NCBI GenBank assembly: GCA_036345935.2
Contig: JADWOT020000001.1
Coordinates: 31,129,062 to 31,193,061, forward strand
DNA length: 64,000 nt
Source of the DNA: Taenia hydatigena
Lineage: Eukaryota; Platyhelminthes; Cestoda; Cyclophyllidea; Taeniidae
Direction of reading: 5' to 3'
The notes under the pieces: generated by a model
Told to the model about the DNA's origin: nothing
The model's input: only the letters and a program-made list of their open reading frames with translations
Databases searched by the model: none
Shown: piece by piece, positions 1-13,957 of the stretch
How positions within the stretch are numbered: the first letter of the stretch is position 1
How the letters are laid out: every line of letters starts with the position of its first letter
Position numbers and translations under genes: made by a program

Positions 1-1480
1 AGTCTGTGGTAAACGTGATGCGCTATAATCGTGAGATGCGTAGTCGCAGACAGTAATTCAATCTCTAGTCCCTTTAAAAACGGAAAGACTGACTCAAATT
101 AAATGTTTTTCTGTATTTAACATTATTCGAATGTTTACTCAATGAAGTAAAGACTGGAAATGTTCAAAATTCGAATAAACGGTGTTATAAGTGCATCAAA
201 TAATGCGCGTTTACATGAATCTTAGGCTGATATTGACGAAAACAAAAAAAATAGATGAAATATGGTCCCACAATGACAAACGGAGCCTTGAATCGAGTGA
301 AAGAAACAAAGTTTGCCCTTCCGCGAGGTCGTCTAAATGCTGTCGCAGGACGACAACATTGTAGCCATGCCTTAGAGCGACAGCGTAAATTAGACCTCTA
401 TTCATACGAGAGCAGAAACTGCAGATACTGCTACACTGATCGCCAATCTGAGAGGCTTTGGCCATTATATCTGGGTGACAGGTAAGTGACTTCAAGTGAT
501 ATGCAATCTTGGCCTGCAATTACCATAATTATTCACTTCTGTGCATTACTTTTCATGATATGACGAGCTGCTTAAAAGTCATTACTGAACAAAATTAGGC
601 GATGAATGACTACGCGCAGAGAATTAGTAAAAGGATGCGCCTTCGGTCTCCATTATACAAGTTTAAAAGCACGTCAAAAAAAGGATCCGCATGAAGACAG
701 GTTAGGCAAGTAGTAGACGGATTCTCTATATCTAATGCAAATGGTATAGTTGGTTGGAATTCCTCTGCTCCATACAAAATGACAGAAGCAGTGAGGCCAC
801 TAAGGCCTACTTTGTTCCTCGTAGAAATGTTTCACGCCCAGCTTCGCCAAGTAGGGAATGAGAGGTCGTGGGTCGAACGCTGAGCTACCGCGGTCGACGG
901 TGACAGCGCCAATTTCGAAGGAGGGCTAGTCGGGACGCCGCAGACACTTCCTAGTAGGCATGCAGTGCAGCGAAGAGGGACCATCCTTCCCTCCGACAGA
1001 CAAACTAGCATCCGATCTTCCGGATGGACCATGTCAAAGTCCTTGATGGTCTAGAATTAACAGACCAATCAAGATAACTTCCGTGCTCTTATTTTTCGAA
1101 ATGAATTGGGTAGTATATAGGATCAAAACTAAAAGAAGACGTCATTAACGATAAAAGCTATTAGTCTAATTTAACAGATTATCCGTAGAGTTGTTTGAAG
1201 GGACGCCGCTGCATTGTCCTTTCGTTCCTCCTATTTACTCTTAGGCAGGCTGTACCGCGGCCTTAGGTTAATGAGGATGAAATATGTGGTACCCTGAATC
1301 CCTTAGGATCTTCATAATTTGACCTTTCTGCTGCGCTATTGCAGGAGGTAGACTGGGGCCTCTTGTAGATGATATGGAAAGTAGATTCATTGTTAGCGTG
1401 GCTACTGTTTCCCTGTTGGACGTTGTTTTTACACTTTGCATGAGATTTTTGGCAGACCTATTTAACACTTGGAGTCAACC
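1..1480. other. Gene-free stretch, nothing recognised
   Basis: I found no ORF with convincing protein character and no clear relative elsewhere in the window. The short open frames here sit on both strands without start context, hydrophobic segment or recognisable motif. The region ends where the inverted family B copy begins. Confidence 0.4.
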
Positions 1481-2240
1481 TCTGCGATGTCGACGATGAA
1501 CACCGGAACATGACCCCTTACTAGTGCTCGTTTGTCAACAAGCCTCATTCACCATCACGGTCGCCATCATCGTGGTAGTAGCCACCATCATCAGCCAGTT
1601 TGATCAAAATTTGAAGTATTACTGCGTGATTTGTGCAAACACCGACCAGTCTACCTTGTCCAGTTTTCGAGATGCAATTTTAAACATTTGACACCAGAGG
1701 CTGTTCAGTGCTGGCCATCAAAGCAGCAAATGTTGGGCCGTGTACCACCCAGTGATGTGATGCTTAGTGGAATGCCACGAAATCTTGTGGCTATTAATTT
1801 AGTGAATGCAATGATTCCACAATTTGCTAACCTATGCATTTAAATCTATGAGCACTTTGCTATGGGCTCTTCTCCTCTCCAGCTGCAAATCGTATCAACC
1901 CACTTTCTCCCATGTTGCTTCTTTTGCCATTTGCTCTCCTCACCTCAGTCTATCGCTCACTCTCACAACATGACTACCAAATACACCTTAAATCTAATTA
2001 AGAGTCAAAAGGAAGCTTTTATTTAGCATCGTACCAATTGCTGGATTTGTTGCATTCTGTCCATGTTTACTGAGGCCATCTGGACCTCTGACCCTATCCT
2101 GCCTGGGTTGCCCACAGCGACTCACATCACCTTCCTGACCACTCGCCCTCACCACTCTTTTATCTCTGAGTTGTCGTTTTGCCACCAAATTATTTACTAA
2201 AAGTGGCAAATCGGAAGCCATTTTGGCACATCGGCACATT
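1481..2240 (-). repeat. Family B repeat, inverted copy
   Basis: The reverse complement matches 44.1-44.85 kb and parts of 4.5-5.25 kb. Recognisable shared pieces are a run of CATCAT/GTGGT-rich sequence with TTGATCAAAATTTGAAG near 1560-1620, and the AATAAAAGC-type block near 2020. The protein frame across it is broken differently in each copy, so I treat it as non-coding repeat. Confidence 0.6.
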
Positions 2241-4990
2241 CGCACTGCATGTGCTTGACGAAGTAGTCCTTAATGTTAGACGGGAAGATGTCTGCTCTAA
2301 ATCCACTCGTTTTGGTTAACAAAAGCTGCAAAGTGAAATGATGGGGAATGGTCCTTTGTGGTCAGAGATCTTCGGGTACGGGCATGAAGGCGTGAACAAA
2401 CCAGCAAATCCGTGGAAATGTGTGACAGGCTCGACTTTCATCCCCTTAGAAAGGGTAGAGTGAGAACAGCCAACGAGCAGACTTTATTTGTACTGACGCA
2501 GCCCGGTAGACCGATTATCGTCACACAAAAAGGATCCGAACAGTTTTATTTGTCTTTCAATGCCATTTTCACAGACATAGGGCACATATGTCAGGATGTT
2601 AATTTTAGGCAAACGCCCAAAAGGAAAAGCTGGTCATGCACTAGATCCGACCCGAACTACTGCGGCCACCACGTGATAAAAATGCAGGTATGCAAGCGCC
2701 TCGTGTTTCGTGACTAGGCAGTCATCAATTGTGACAGAGGTCGTACATGGTGGTACCACATCCCACAAACTAGGTTCCCATAAGAGTGAATGATTGTAGG
2801 AGGAGTAGGACCACCTTGCTTCCCTTGTTACGAGTAGACTGAGAGCAAGAAGCAAGCGCTTTTCATTAGTGACACAATAAACAGAGCAGAGCGACGAGAG
2901 TTGCGCTGATTCAAAAAGTACCCTTCTCCATCGAAAGCAGATGATGACGGTTCCGTAGCATGAAGTGTGTTCGTCGAACAATTCTCGTCTAACATCGAGG
3001 ACTGCTTACTCAAGTATATCTATCGCAGATGCGCCGATGTAATGAGGCGGCTAGAGAACTGTCTCTTTTGCCACGTGATGCAGCAACCAATCTGGTCGTT
3101 AAAATCGGCGGAGAAGCGTGCGTGTGAGCGTGCATTATTCTCACCACTTAACCTCCTTCATGCCATCAGTGATGTAGAATGTTCTCTGCCTGCACTCAAT
3201 GCATTGGTTTGATAGGAGTAAAATGAAACCAAGAATCTGATCATTAATGTTGGTTGGTCAGCTATTTATCGAGCTCGCTTCCTAGTCAACCCTCTCTCTG
3301 GTTGCAACACCAGCATGAAGCAGTTTGTGAGGCGTGTCAATTGTTGTTGTTAACAACATGCTGTGGAAGGCTGGATATCGCTTAAAGGATCTCACAGACG
3401 AAACACAAGAATAAGAACTGGGAACCGAGACACAGTCTCTACACATCAGCGATACCATCGTGGGTATTGAGTTACAGTAACCTCTACGTGCTCTTCAACG
3501 ACATGCAAGAAGACGTCCACCGAAAATGCCCTTAGATGTTTCTTTGTTACCTTCACCCTTGGTGACTCATTGGCGTCCATATTATCAAAAATGTACCTAC
3601 CAGAAGAAGAAAAGCAAAATCATTGATTAGATTCAGGAGGGCGGGTTGTTATGGGTTCTCGCAATTCCAGCGAACAAACAACAAATGCTCACAGGTCAAG
3701 AGCAATCGGTAATCATCAATACGCTTAAGTAAAACCACCCAGAACATGGACTCATATGTAGGCGCCTTCGCCGCTGTCCGGTTTCCTTGCCAGCTCCCAT
3801 TCACCTAGTTGCACCTTGACTCATTTGTTAAATGAGTAACGATGACTGTCTTCAGGCCCCTATGCGATGAGTTGCTCCATTCTAGTTTGACTAAACCATC
3901 TACCTGACCTACCAACTGCTCAACTGATTAGTTCCCATCGCTGCCTACCCCATTAGAGTGTCTACGTTCTCTGGAGGCGTTGATGCCAACCCTCCAGACC
4001 TTGATTTCTTCATGACGAAGATGCTAGCAATGATGTGGCTCATTGCAGATGGGTGGATTAGAATTGATGGATGAGCATACCCGAATATCTGGAAGCTATT
4101 CTAGCGAAACGCAAACACAAACGCAGACGATAGTCTCAAGATCTGAAGTATAATTCCTCCCGTCCTTCTACTTCGATTATCTTCATAGTGAAAAGTTGTG
4201 AAAGTAATCAAAGTAGAAGGTAGGTAAGGATTTTATATCAGATTTTTGAAGCTTTCACTTACGTTTACGTTGCTGTTTTACGGCAAAAAACGCACCTTTT
4301 GGCAAAATTGATGGTGTTCGACAATGAGCTCAGATGGCGGAGAAGAGGTTGGATCCGAAAAACCCAAGCTGATTGCACTGCATTACATAAGCTATGCAAC
4401 GCCAACTTGAGGAGTGCAAAACGCGCAAAGCAACTTCCTTTCGACGATGTGGTTGGCTTATTGCTCGTAAGAGCAAAGACAAAGACTTGAAATTTGTGTG
4501 CGTAGCAGCGAGATGTCAGGAAGGCGATGTGAGTCGCTGCTGCGAGCATGGATCCAATGTAACAAATCCAGCAAATGATGCTATGTTTAATAAAAACCTC
4601 CTTTCAACTTTTAAGTAAATTTACGATGTATTTGGTGATCATGTTGTGGGAGCGAATGATAGGCTGAGGTGAGGAGAGCAAATGGTCGAAGAAGAGACAT
4701 GGGGAAAAATAGGATGATGCGATTTGTAGCTGGCGAGAAGGGAGCATGTAGCAACGTGCTCATATACTTAGGTTTTACAATTTCGCAGGCTGTAGGATTA
4801 TTACAGTCACTAAATTATTAGCGACAATACTTAGTGCCATTACAACAATCATAATTTTGCTGGCGACTTGTCGAGTTCGTTCAAGTCGATGTCATCTGCT
4901 TCGGTGCTAAGAGTCAGTTGAATCAAATTTCTGCCATCCAACAGCACTTCTCTTGCTAAATCTAAGCTTCAAACTAAAGAAGTAGGTGGT
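2205..4990 (+). repeat. Family D duplication, copy 1
   Basis: It is collinear with 23785-26310 in the same orientation, with high identity by eye over most of its length and several indels. It includes an inverted family A-like module near 2250 and a direct one at 2969. Its right part (about 4260-4990) overlaps family B, which also recurs at 43.9-44.8 kb. No ORF survives in both copies. Confidence 0.7.
2969..3040 (+). repeat. Family A module with palindrome and TATA-like run
   Basis: The palindrome GTTCGTCGAAC at 2969-2979 is followed by TCTCGTCTAACAT, then GAGGACT, then a TATATC stretch. The same order recurs at 24530, 27936 and 57154, with variants at 8983 and 28850. A promoter or element end is possible, but that is inference. 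Confidence 0.55.
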
Positions 4991-6080
4991 GTCTCACTTT
5001 CAATTTGGCCTACACTCGTAAAATTAGCACTAAACAGCCTGTGGCGCCAAATGTTCAAAATTGCATCTCGGAAACTTGGCAAGGGTGACTGGTCAGCGCA
5101 TGCACAACTCGCGCAGTAACACTTCAAATTTTGATCAAACTGCTTGACGATGGTAGCTGCTATCACGATGATGGCCACCTTGATGGTGAATGAGGCTTGT
5201 TGGGGAACGAGCACTAGTAAGATGCCAGACTACTGTGCTCACCGTCACCGTCGCTGAGGTTGCTTCAGCTGCTGGAGAGTTGATGAGTAAAGACACGCTT
5301 GCAACTGTCAAATAGTTCTGCCAGTTTTGCATTCATATGATGATGGATGTCTGACTAATTCTTAACTTTGGCACACTTACCTTGCTGAACCATCCTCTTA
5401 GTCAGACGATGGGCGTTCAGAAGACATGCTTCTCATTAAGGAAGGGAACTAAATCCATAATGGCAAAGATGACTTCCAAGGAGCGTTAAGCTACTTCCGT
5501 TCTCTTGCGACGAGTAGAGTAGGGAATTGAAGGCCAAGGAGGGAAAGATAAACGCAAAATTCATCGAGCAAACTTCTACGGATAGGTTGTTAAAATTGTG
5601 ACCTCGAAGATAGGAACGGGGTGCAAAGGAGCAGCCCTACCTTGCATGGAGGATGACATTCCCTCAGTTCGGATAGAGACCATTTAAAAGGATGTGTGAT
5701 GTCTTACTGATCACAAGCCTAGTTATGGCATCAACCGACCGAGGTACGAGGTTCCGGTCTTGCGCTTAGCAATGCGATGGGCAATTTGTTGTCATGTAAA
5801 GGATGAGCCAAGTATCAGTACCAGCCTCGATAAATTTTAGACCTTTGCCTAACTTCGTCCTTACAATCATCCAGTCGACTTTACTATCGCAATCGTTACG
5901 CTTACTTCTTGCAAGTCCGATATCTACGGAGGTGTCCTTCTGACTAGGCGAGTTCTCGTAATTTCAGTGGAGCTAGGATCCACTAGGAGATAAGGGACTG
6001 AAAAGAACAAATATGAGGAAATTTTTCCGTATCCTTGCTCGTCAGATTCTATTGTTGTGAGTAGCTGCCTTTGCCTTCCT
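4991..6080 (+). repeat. Family B repeat, distal part, copy 2
   Basis: It is collinear with about 44640-46120. Shared landmarks include CAGACGATGGGCGTT, GGAAGGGAACTAAATCCATA and, near 5770, AAAGGATGAG. Parts also recur inverted at 20410-20710 and 20980-21330. No reading frame is kept among the copies. Confidence 0.6.
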
Positions 6081-6249
6081 CTGAGCTACCACTGTTTGAG
6101 ATTGTTGGTTAACGAGATAGCTGGATTAGCCTAATGAGTCAGAAGATAAATTGAGCAGCGGATAACTAGGAGAGATGGAGATGAGCAGTATGAGAACCTT
6201 GAATGCAAATGCTGCTGAATGATCAAATGGAAGCTAAGAACATGGCAAT

Positions 6250-8640
6250 TGACACCTTAGATGGACAACGCTCTCTGCCAGAGTTCGCTGGGTTTTCACA
6301 CAACCTGCCATTCTGTCGCGCAAGTTGTTGAGTGTTTGACTGGCCAAGGCAGCAAACCAACTAAAATTCCGCCTGACCAACAGCTAGTGATTGTGTTACT
6401 TTGTCAATGTTCTCTGGAGTGCGTCGATACCATCGGTGAGATTTGAGAACTGGAGATTTGCTCATCTTACAACCCAATGGTGACGAAGTTGCATGCCATG
6501 TACTTCCAAAGCAACTGTGGCTCGTTGTAGCCCATGGAATGGGTTGACATAGAGACGAACCCAATGTAAGCTATTGTCTCCTCTCTTTGTCTCGAGGATC
6601 ACTTGGTTCCCTCTGCTAGGCAAGTCTTTCCCAGTGATAACCAAATGTTTTTGAGTTTTAGCTATCGGTGCCGCATTTTCTGACCAGCTTTCAGTGATAC
6701 GAAGGTGTCATTCACCTTGTCGACATCCGAGAGTTTAGTGCTGAATTGATTGTGGGTAGCCGGATTTGCTGAGGTCGACTGCTGTAAATAATAAGGTCAG
6801 GGTAGTTTTGTGCAAGCACTACCTCAACAACTACTTGAGTGTGGAGGTGGAATCCTTCAGAGCTTGCTGGTGGATTGAGAAACCGCTGAAGAATTCATTC
6901 AACCTGAGGTAACCCTCTGTGTCTATTTCTATGCCTATGCTGGCTGGGCATCCACCTTTGTCCGATTTGTCACAGACTTCATTCCGACGACTCCATGCGA
7001 GGTCTGAAGTCATCGAGCGCGAGGGCATTTGGCCTTTGGCAGCGGTAGACGACGGTCTGATGCTAAGAAGTGAAGTGAAATTGAGAGGAAACAACTGTTG
7101 TGCATATTGGTGATTCTAGTGGATCATCCGCATCAACTGATGTTTCCTTTTCCTACTTATTTGATCAATCCCGACCACCTTCTACAGGTGATTATGGCGT
7201 CCCTCGCACCCACTCACCTATCTAACTAAAGCACCGTTGCTTCCAAAATAGGTGGTGAAAACTGGCACTTAAAGTGGATGAAACTTTATTTGAATCATAC
7301 AACTATGTCAGAGTAAAGGAGGCTGAAAGGTAAGGAGCACGAGCAACCATAAATTAAATGAAGGAAAAGAAACCAGCATCGAATTTAATTTATATTGACA
7401 GCAACACCTCCAATGTCATTATGTTACCAGTAGCAGCAGTTCACCGATGTCCAGCCCCGGTATGTGCAGGAGAAGGCTACGCAGACTATTTCATCCTCCG
7501 ATAGCGTCTTCGCAAAGTCATTGAAGCATGAACATTGCGACGATGTGACTGCCTTGTCTGACAAGGATTTGGAAATGAACTGAGTGCGCAGCAGCTCCCA
7601 GTAACCCGAGTGTGCCAGACTCGAGCAGTTGGATTCTGTGAGGCCTTGTGCTTGTTTCGAGGGTGTGAAGGTCAAGGGGGAGAGACGAATCTCACCACCT
7701 TGGCACGCTTTGCGATTCGCTTTAAAGTGGAGCGGTCGATGCCACTTGGGGCGTTGTTAAAACAGACATCGCGCAGCATTCTTGCAGACAAAAGCTCAAG
7801 AGCTCTTTACTGACGAGCAGTAGGACGCAAAAGGCCTTTTATGCTTGCTCTTTTTCCTGTTTTTTTGCTGTGCTTTGTGGATATCTAACACTGCGACGAC
7901 TACGAGAACCCGCTTGGGTCAAAGGGACGCATTTGATGATATCACTCATGCAAGAAGTGCATGCATCCACATGATTCAATGAAGTTCACTAGATGATTGT
8001 AAGAAAGAAGTTCGTCGAGTCTTAAAACTTTCTAAGGCAGCAATCCGCTCTTAGACCAAGGAGACAATAGATGATTGTTGAATCTATCCTACATTGCAAA
8101 GGAAACATTAGCGGTCGAAACAACTCGGAGGATCAAAATCGAGCGACTTTAGTAGCCGGGAAACACGCACATGCCTGTCCATGAAGACAAGTCGTGCTGA
8201 CATCAATCGTTTAGTGATTAGACCACCAATGGATGAAGAAACGGACGAGGATACATTATGATAGCAGATACCCCTTGTGAACGGTTTTGATCCACATTGA
8301 CTGAGAGGTGGCTCCCACGAAGTGTGAGGTTGTTGCACTGTCAGCGGCTGCGTATCGACACATTCGCAAAGATGTGTAAAGGTGCAGAGTCCGTCTTTCC
8401 CTACTTGGTCCTCATTCACTCAAAACAAGTCAGTTGGATGCAGGTGGGTATCAGTATCCAGAACCGGTGGTGTTGCTCCACCGCCACTGTTAATGCAATT
8501 GGTGCTGCTAAAACACTGCTGAATTCTACGGTCAGACTGACCGCAGCATCATTAGTGGAGACGGATGTGTAGCCACTTCGTCAGGTCGACACGTTTGCAT
8601 TATATATGCTTGACCAATTAGTCCTCAAAGCTAAACGGGA
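6250..8640 (+). repeat. Family C repeat, direct copy (left palindrome flank)
   Basis: This long diverged repeat recurs directly at 32780-35225 and inverted at 16400-18330, 28830-30380 and 56785-59270. A well conserved piece near 8300-8540 includes GTGTCGACACATTCGC-type sequence and GATGCAGGTGGGTATCAGTATCC. It mirrors the copy on the far side of the palindrome, so it is the outer part of the left arm. Confidence 0.65.
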
Positions 8641-9239
8641 TGCGTTTGACGAACACGTCTCTGGCTGCCGAACAGTCTTCATCTGCCTTCAGCAGGGTGG
8701 AATATTCACTGAACTAGCATCATAGCACCGATGAAGAATGCTCCCTGTCTGCTCTCACCCTAGTCTTTTTGAGGGAATAAAACCTACACAGAAGATGATG
8801 ACAAACGGATGCGCGAATGCAGTAGCAGAAATTAAGAAATCCATTAAAATTGTGCCGCAGACTCAACACTAGAGCTTCTTTGGCGCAGTGATGAGCGAGA
8901 CAGAGTGATGAGTGTCAGGCTAATTTCCAGAGCACTTTTCTCCCTCGAAGGCGAATGACAACGATTGCACACTAAGAATGGTGTTTGTCGAACGCTTCTC
9001 GTCTAACATAGAGGACTTTTAAGTCAAGTATGCATAAGTAGCACAAATGTCAGCGTGGCAAAGCGATTGAATATCCGTCCTCATTAGCGAATAGCGTGGC
9101 AATCAATCTTGCGCGTGCATTTGCGTCAGCACATTTTGAGGCAGACGGTTGAGGTGCGGTGGTTGACTCCAATCTAACTTCTCGATACACCTTGTCAGCC
9201 AAACCTTTCAAATTTGTGAATCGATGCATTTTATTCACG
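8641..9239 (+). repeat. Family A module region between C and E
   Basis: It carries a variant palindrome (GTTTGTCGAAC, 8983-8993) followed by the usual TCTCGTCTAACAT and a TATGCATAAG stretch. The part at about 8800-8960 matches 16490-16640 in inverse orientation, continuing the mirror symmetry of the large inverted repeat. Confidence 0.5.
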
Positions 9240-11670
9240 CAACATTTGTTGCAACTTAATGTGACTTTGATAGACCGAAGTCCTTACGTTTTGGTCCTTT
9301 GTTCTCTCGCTTCCTCTAGACAATCTATTAACATACAGGCAGTCTCGCATTGCATTCTCTCAAAACAAGCAGAGTGAGAGCAGGCAGCAAGCGCTTCTAG
9401 TTGTTGGCTTGATTAATGAGGAAGATTGATGAGGTTTGTGCTGCATTGCAGGTAAGCGCAGGCAAGCATTGCTCAGACAAACTCACTACCCGACAATACC
9501 ATCATCAAGCGAATTGGACTGCTGATCTGCAATTCAACACACGAAACGCACAAGGTGATGTTTTGTCTTCACCCCAAGGTAGACAGCACTAACAGCCTAA
9601 AGGCCACAGTTGTGGGGTGACTGTGCTATGCTAAAATTAATGATGACGTCCTTAGTGTGAATTCGGATGGCATCACTTTTTGGTGGTGCACTGATTCGTC
9701 AGGTGCGAGAAGTAGTAACTAGTCAATGACGTGGATCTAAGACGCTACTGGACTAATGTTGGTACACGTTGATGGCTGGCTGCTCAACTGGCTAACCTGC
9801 ACACTTGGCCATCCACTCACACAGAAACGCTGGTTAGGGACAAAACCTGCTTATAGCTACTAGTTTCCCTATTAACCGCCTAGCCAGCCATTTAAATAGA
9901 TTGCGTCGTGGCCAACTCTGACATTGCCCGATTCCCTTTCTTTCTGCGATCCCAATCAAAAACACACGAAATATCCCCTTCAACATATGGCTTGGAGAAA
10001 TCTACTTCAGTCCTGTGAGTGGCCTCAAATGGGATATTTCTCAGCCATACATATGCGCAGTACAGGATTCTTAATATACGAAAGCTAAGACGCTTGTTAA
10101 TGGCGAGCAAGGACGCGTAAAAGAAACCAGTTTATTTGCTTTCTGCGCCACTTTTGTCCATAGTGGATTCCTTCAACTACGCTGTCGCATTAGGTCACTT
10201 AGGGTTTCGCTTAAGAGGCACCTTCAAAATCTGCTGTTTTAGAGTGACCGTCCTCGCCACTGCAGCATGCACTGTGTGTTGGAATTGTCCTCTGCACTCG
10301 ATTTGCCTTTCATATTGGCCGGGTAATTGAATAGTGCAGACTGCTTCTTGGTCAATGACCTATTCTATTGCGCAACCTACTTCATACCATCAACAGCAAG
10401 CTCGACCCATTCGGCATGTCAACTAGCACTTGTGTCAATATTGCCAACCGCGGTGTGAGCACCAGCAGATCATCCGACCGTGACCGTGGTTATAGGTAGG
10501 CAAGGCAAGCAAAAGAGGTGACTATTGAATCCCTCACATCTACTCAGCTATCCACCCAAAAACACGTATGCTTATCGCAGTCCTTTCACCCGATACTTTC
10601 AAAAATGGCAAAAAGTTGATTTAAACATATCATCATGCTATAGTGTAAGGAGCTGGGGAGAAATGAGAATAAAGAAAAGGAAATAGAAGAACATTCGCCA
10701 AGTTTCTCCGTGTCTCCTTTTATTTTTCTGGTTAGCATTTTAACACTAAAAGTAGGCGCGAGAAGACAGCAATGATATGGAGGAGGGGGTAGAGATGGAG
10801 ATATCGCATTAGCGGTTGGTGGCAGCAATAAGCATGACGCTCTTCAGATTTCCCTGCACTGCTAACCTGTACCACAGTAAATTCCTCCGGCCATCAACCC
10901 ACTCAACAACTGCATCACGGACCAACAAACGAATTGCACTAACCAGTTACCGATCAATGTAAGAGATAATTTTAGTGCTTTGAGAGACATCTGCACACAA
11001 CGCATAACTACTAACCAACTAATGAGCAGCATGTCGCAGTGCCGGTGTATCGTTTAATGGGCCAGCCAGCTGCCTATCTCGCATCCTAGTTCAGTCCAAC
11101 ATTAACCAAACCACCTTCTAGCATCTATCAATCAGAGAGCGACGTCAGCTGTCCTTCGGAGAGGACTATTGGAATGTCTGTGTTTGCCCAGTTAGCGTCC
11201 ACTCCTCCTCAACTGCTTCCAGTCAGCAGATTAATTACAGAATGCCAATGCATGTTGATGCTTTGCAGCAATAGCACTCTGCGACTGCAGTTACCACTTG
11301 CGTGTCCATCAAATTTACCCTTGATTCACATTTTGCTCGAGACTAAATCCGTCTAAGCGAAAGGAAGGTTGATGCAATTATCTTACACACGACAATGAAA
11401 CCCTCAAATACAGTCAAACGCAAGACCAAAACTATCCACCAGTCAATTGGTGCCTTAGCTTGGCTTGTGATGAGCAAGAACTCGAACACCGCCAATGCAT
11501 TTGTTCTTACCTCCTCGTCTTGGATGGCCTGGATGCATCACGAGAGGCTTCGTGCAAATCACTTGACGTCTTGCGATGCCTCGAACCTGTCAACTTGGGA
11601 AAACGATGCGCCATTGTAGGAGCAGCATCCCATCATTAGAGTCAAATGACGCTAAGTAGGGAGAGGTGAA
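9240..11670 (+). repeat. Large inverted repeat, left arm (family E)
   Basis: Positions x here pair with 25628 minus x on the other arm. From 9883 to 11670 I saw no mismatch at the places compared, and five ORF translations are identical on the two arms. From 9240 to 9882 the arms match less well. The open frames in it (for example 11395-11619) are not preserved in the diverged copies at 20.7, 45.7 and 60.8 kb, so I do not call them genes. Confidence 0.85.
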
Positions 11671-13957
11671 GGCTGGACGTAGTGCAGTCCACTGAATTCT
11701 CGATCAAAGAACCTCGAAATATAGTCTAATGACGTGATTAGAATGGCATCGATGATAAAAACCGACTTCTCACTGTAGACATGTGACGATATCCTCTGCA
11801 TGGAGGTTAGGTTTAGACGAACTGCTCTTGTACATCTGATAGGTCAATGGATTGCGTGTAACGCTGCTGCCACCTCACTTTGGCAAGAGTACTGCATCAT
11901 TCGCACTCTTAGTCGACGTGGAATCCTTCATCCTCCTCAAGAACATTCAAAGTAACTACAATCGTGTGGAAGCTACTTCACAACCTCATAATGCTAGCCT
12001 GTCCCCAAATCCATCGTGTCAATGTGTAGCTTCTACCGCCCAAACGGTTTGTCTTCACACTACTGCAACGGGTCGGTTCATTTGAGCTTGAGTCCTCCGT
12101 ATAGAAGAGAAGGATGTTAATCTAAGGAAGGAGAGAATTATGGAGGTTGTGCAATTGTAAATCATTGTCTGTGTCACATTCAACGCAAGGCATCCTACTC
12201 AGATCAACATCGAAAACAGCTTCGTCAATTAGAGTTTGAATGTGTTTTGCCTGAAGTGGATAAAATTGGTTCTGGTGGCGCCCTCCTTCTGCGCTGTTAA
12301 AGAGCTAGGTCCAACCATGTCGATGGTGGGCGAAATTATTCCGACAGCTCATCCCAATCATGCGACCATCCCTTTTAAAAGGGGCAGGACAATTTCTTCG
12401 CTTGAACTTGATCAACTAATCGTGCTGATAGCCTTCATGCCAACGAGGGTATCGCAATCAGTGTGGCAGCAAGTAAAGATCACATTTCGGCCACGTTGGA
12501 GAGTCCATGTGGGGTGACCAGCAGGTAACCCAAATACTGTTAAGAGCGATCCCCTCAATTTATTCAAATTATGCATCAGCACACTCCCAAAGGCATGTGT
12601 TGTTCAGGCCCCGGTTCTCACTGCCATAATGAGGACATAACCTCCTACCTTGAGATCAGAGTAGTACTGACCGCAGAGACGAGGATGAAAGAACAGTTGT
12701 AGAGGCTTAATTGGGCGTCTTTGGCACCTCTGGCTGCATCGGTCATGGTTACGAGCCAGATGCTAGTGTTGATGTTGACTGCGTTGGTGATAGGGGATTC
12801 CCGGACGTGGAGTATCGGTAGGAAATCAAATGCCTCTCCGCATCGTCGTCCGAAAGACAAGGGGTAGTGTCGTTGCTGGTTATGCTGTCGTCATATCGGC
12901 ACTTGCTAATGTCGATGGATCGCTGCCTGTTTCAATATATTGGCATAACTGAAGTAGACATGGTGAACTGAACCGTTCTCTTTGGAGAAAAGCATTCGAT
13001 GGATGCGCATTCTTATGCCCAGTCAAACGCTTAGTGAAACGAGTTCAAACCTCATCACTATACCTTATTTGCCATGTCGCCGATGATTCTTGTTCCTCAC
13101 ACTTTCTTCCACTTTTCGTTCCAAGAAAAAGGAGGGTCAAGAAGAGAAGGACAAGCGCTAAATTTATTGCACACCTTTTCGAACGCGTTAGCATAATGCT
13201 GACATTGTACCTGATTATTGCAAAGGATAAAGCACACCGCTTCGGCCGGAAGCAATTCTTCCCTCAGTGTTTCGAGTTGGATTTAACTCGTTGTTCCTCT
13301 CGCTACGTAGTGTTCACCGCCCATTCATTACGTTACCGGATCCCTGTAAGATCGTGTTACTGACATTGAGAGATCCAGATTTATCGGTCTGATGGGGTTC
13401 GCCCTGTTCATCTAAGGCCGATGCACAATGATGGTAGCCGTCCGTTGAGGTGTCCAGAAGATGGCGAGAAAGTGCTGATGCAGCGATGGATCGCTTCCAA
13501 AAATTTAAGTCTTTAGAGAATGGAACGAGGTCGGTTAATTGCCTCAAAGCTGCTTGTTAAAAACTCAAGTCATCCTAAGGCGAGCTACCACCCCAATGAT
13601 TGATGAGAAGCAGTCGGCAGTCCCACTCACCTCTACCTAACCGGCAGTCCAAGCTAACTGCAAACAACTTTGAAGGGCTCCTTTGCGTATGCGCATTTAG
13701 CGTCACTGATTTGTGTTGATGACACTCCAGTCCCTTCCACACCTTTGGCATATTTACAAATAAGCAGGCTGTGCAAGCATCGCTCCTCTGGTGCCTGGTC
13801 GATCATCATGCAGAGGTCACATGCTTGTCGTCTTGATCAACATTGATAGATAAGTAACCTCCAGGTAGAGCGATCCGTTCCTCTGTGCACAATTTGTGGC
13901 TGCAATGTCAGTAGCGGTGTGCCAATAACTTCGTAAAGGCCTGCACTAGGTTCAGCG
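11671..13957. repeat. Palindrome spacer containing family F
   Basis: The arms stop matching at 11670/13958. Inside, 12110-13340 matches 46470-47660 in inverse orientation. The plus frame at 13034-13363 and its counterpart on the minus strand at 46464-46850 share a stretch reading VQT.SLYLICHVAD, but they diverge and differ in length, so any coding role is unproven. A short motif near 13880 also occurs near 31750 and 55520. Confidence 0.6.

Noticed and set aside
11395..11619. 74-codon ATG frame, identical on both palindrome arms (also 14009-14233)
   Set aside because: Identity reflects the identical arms, not protein selection. Diverged copies at 20.7, 45.7 and 60.8 kb have frameshifts and stops.
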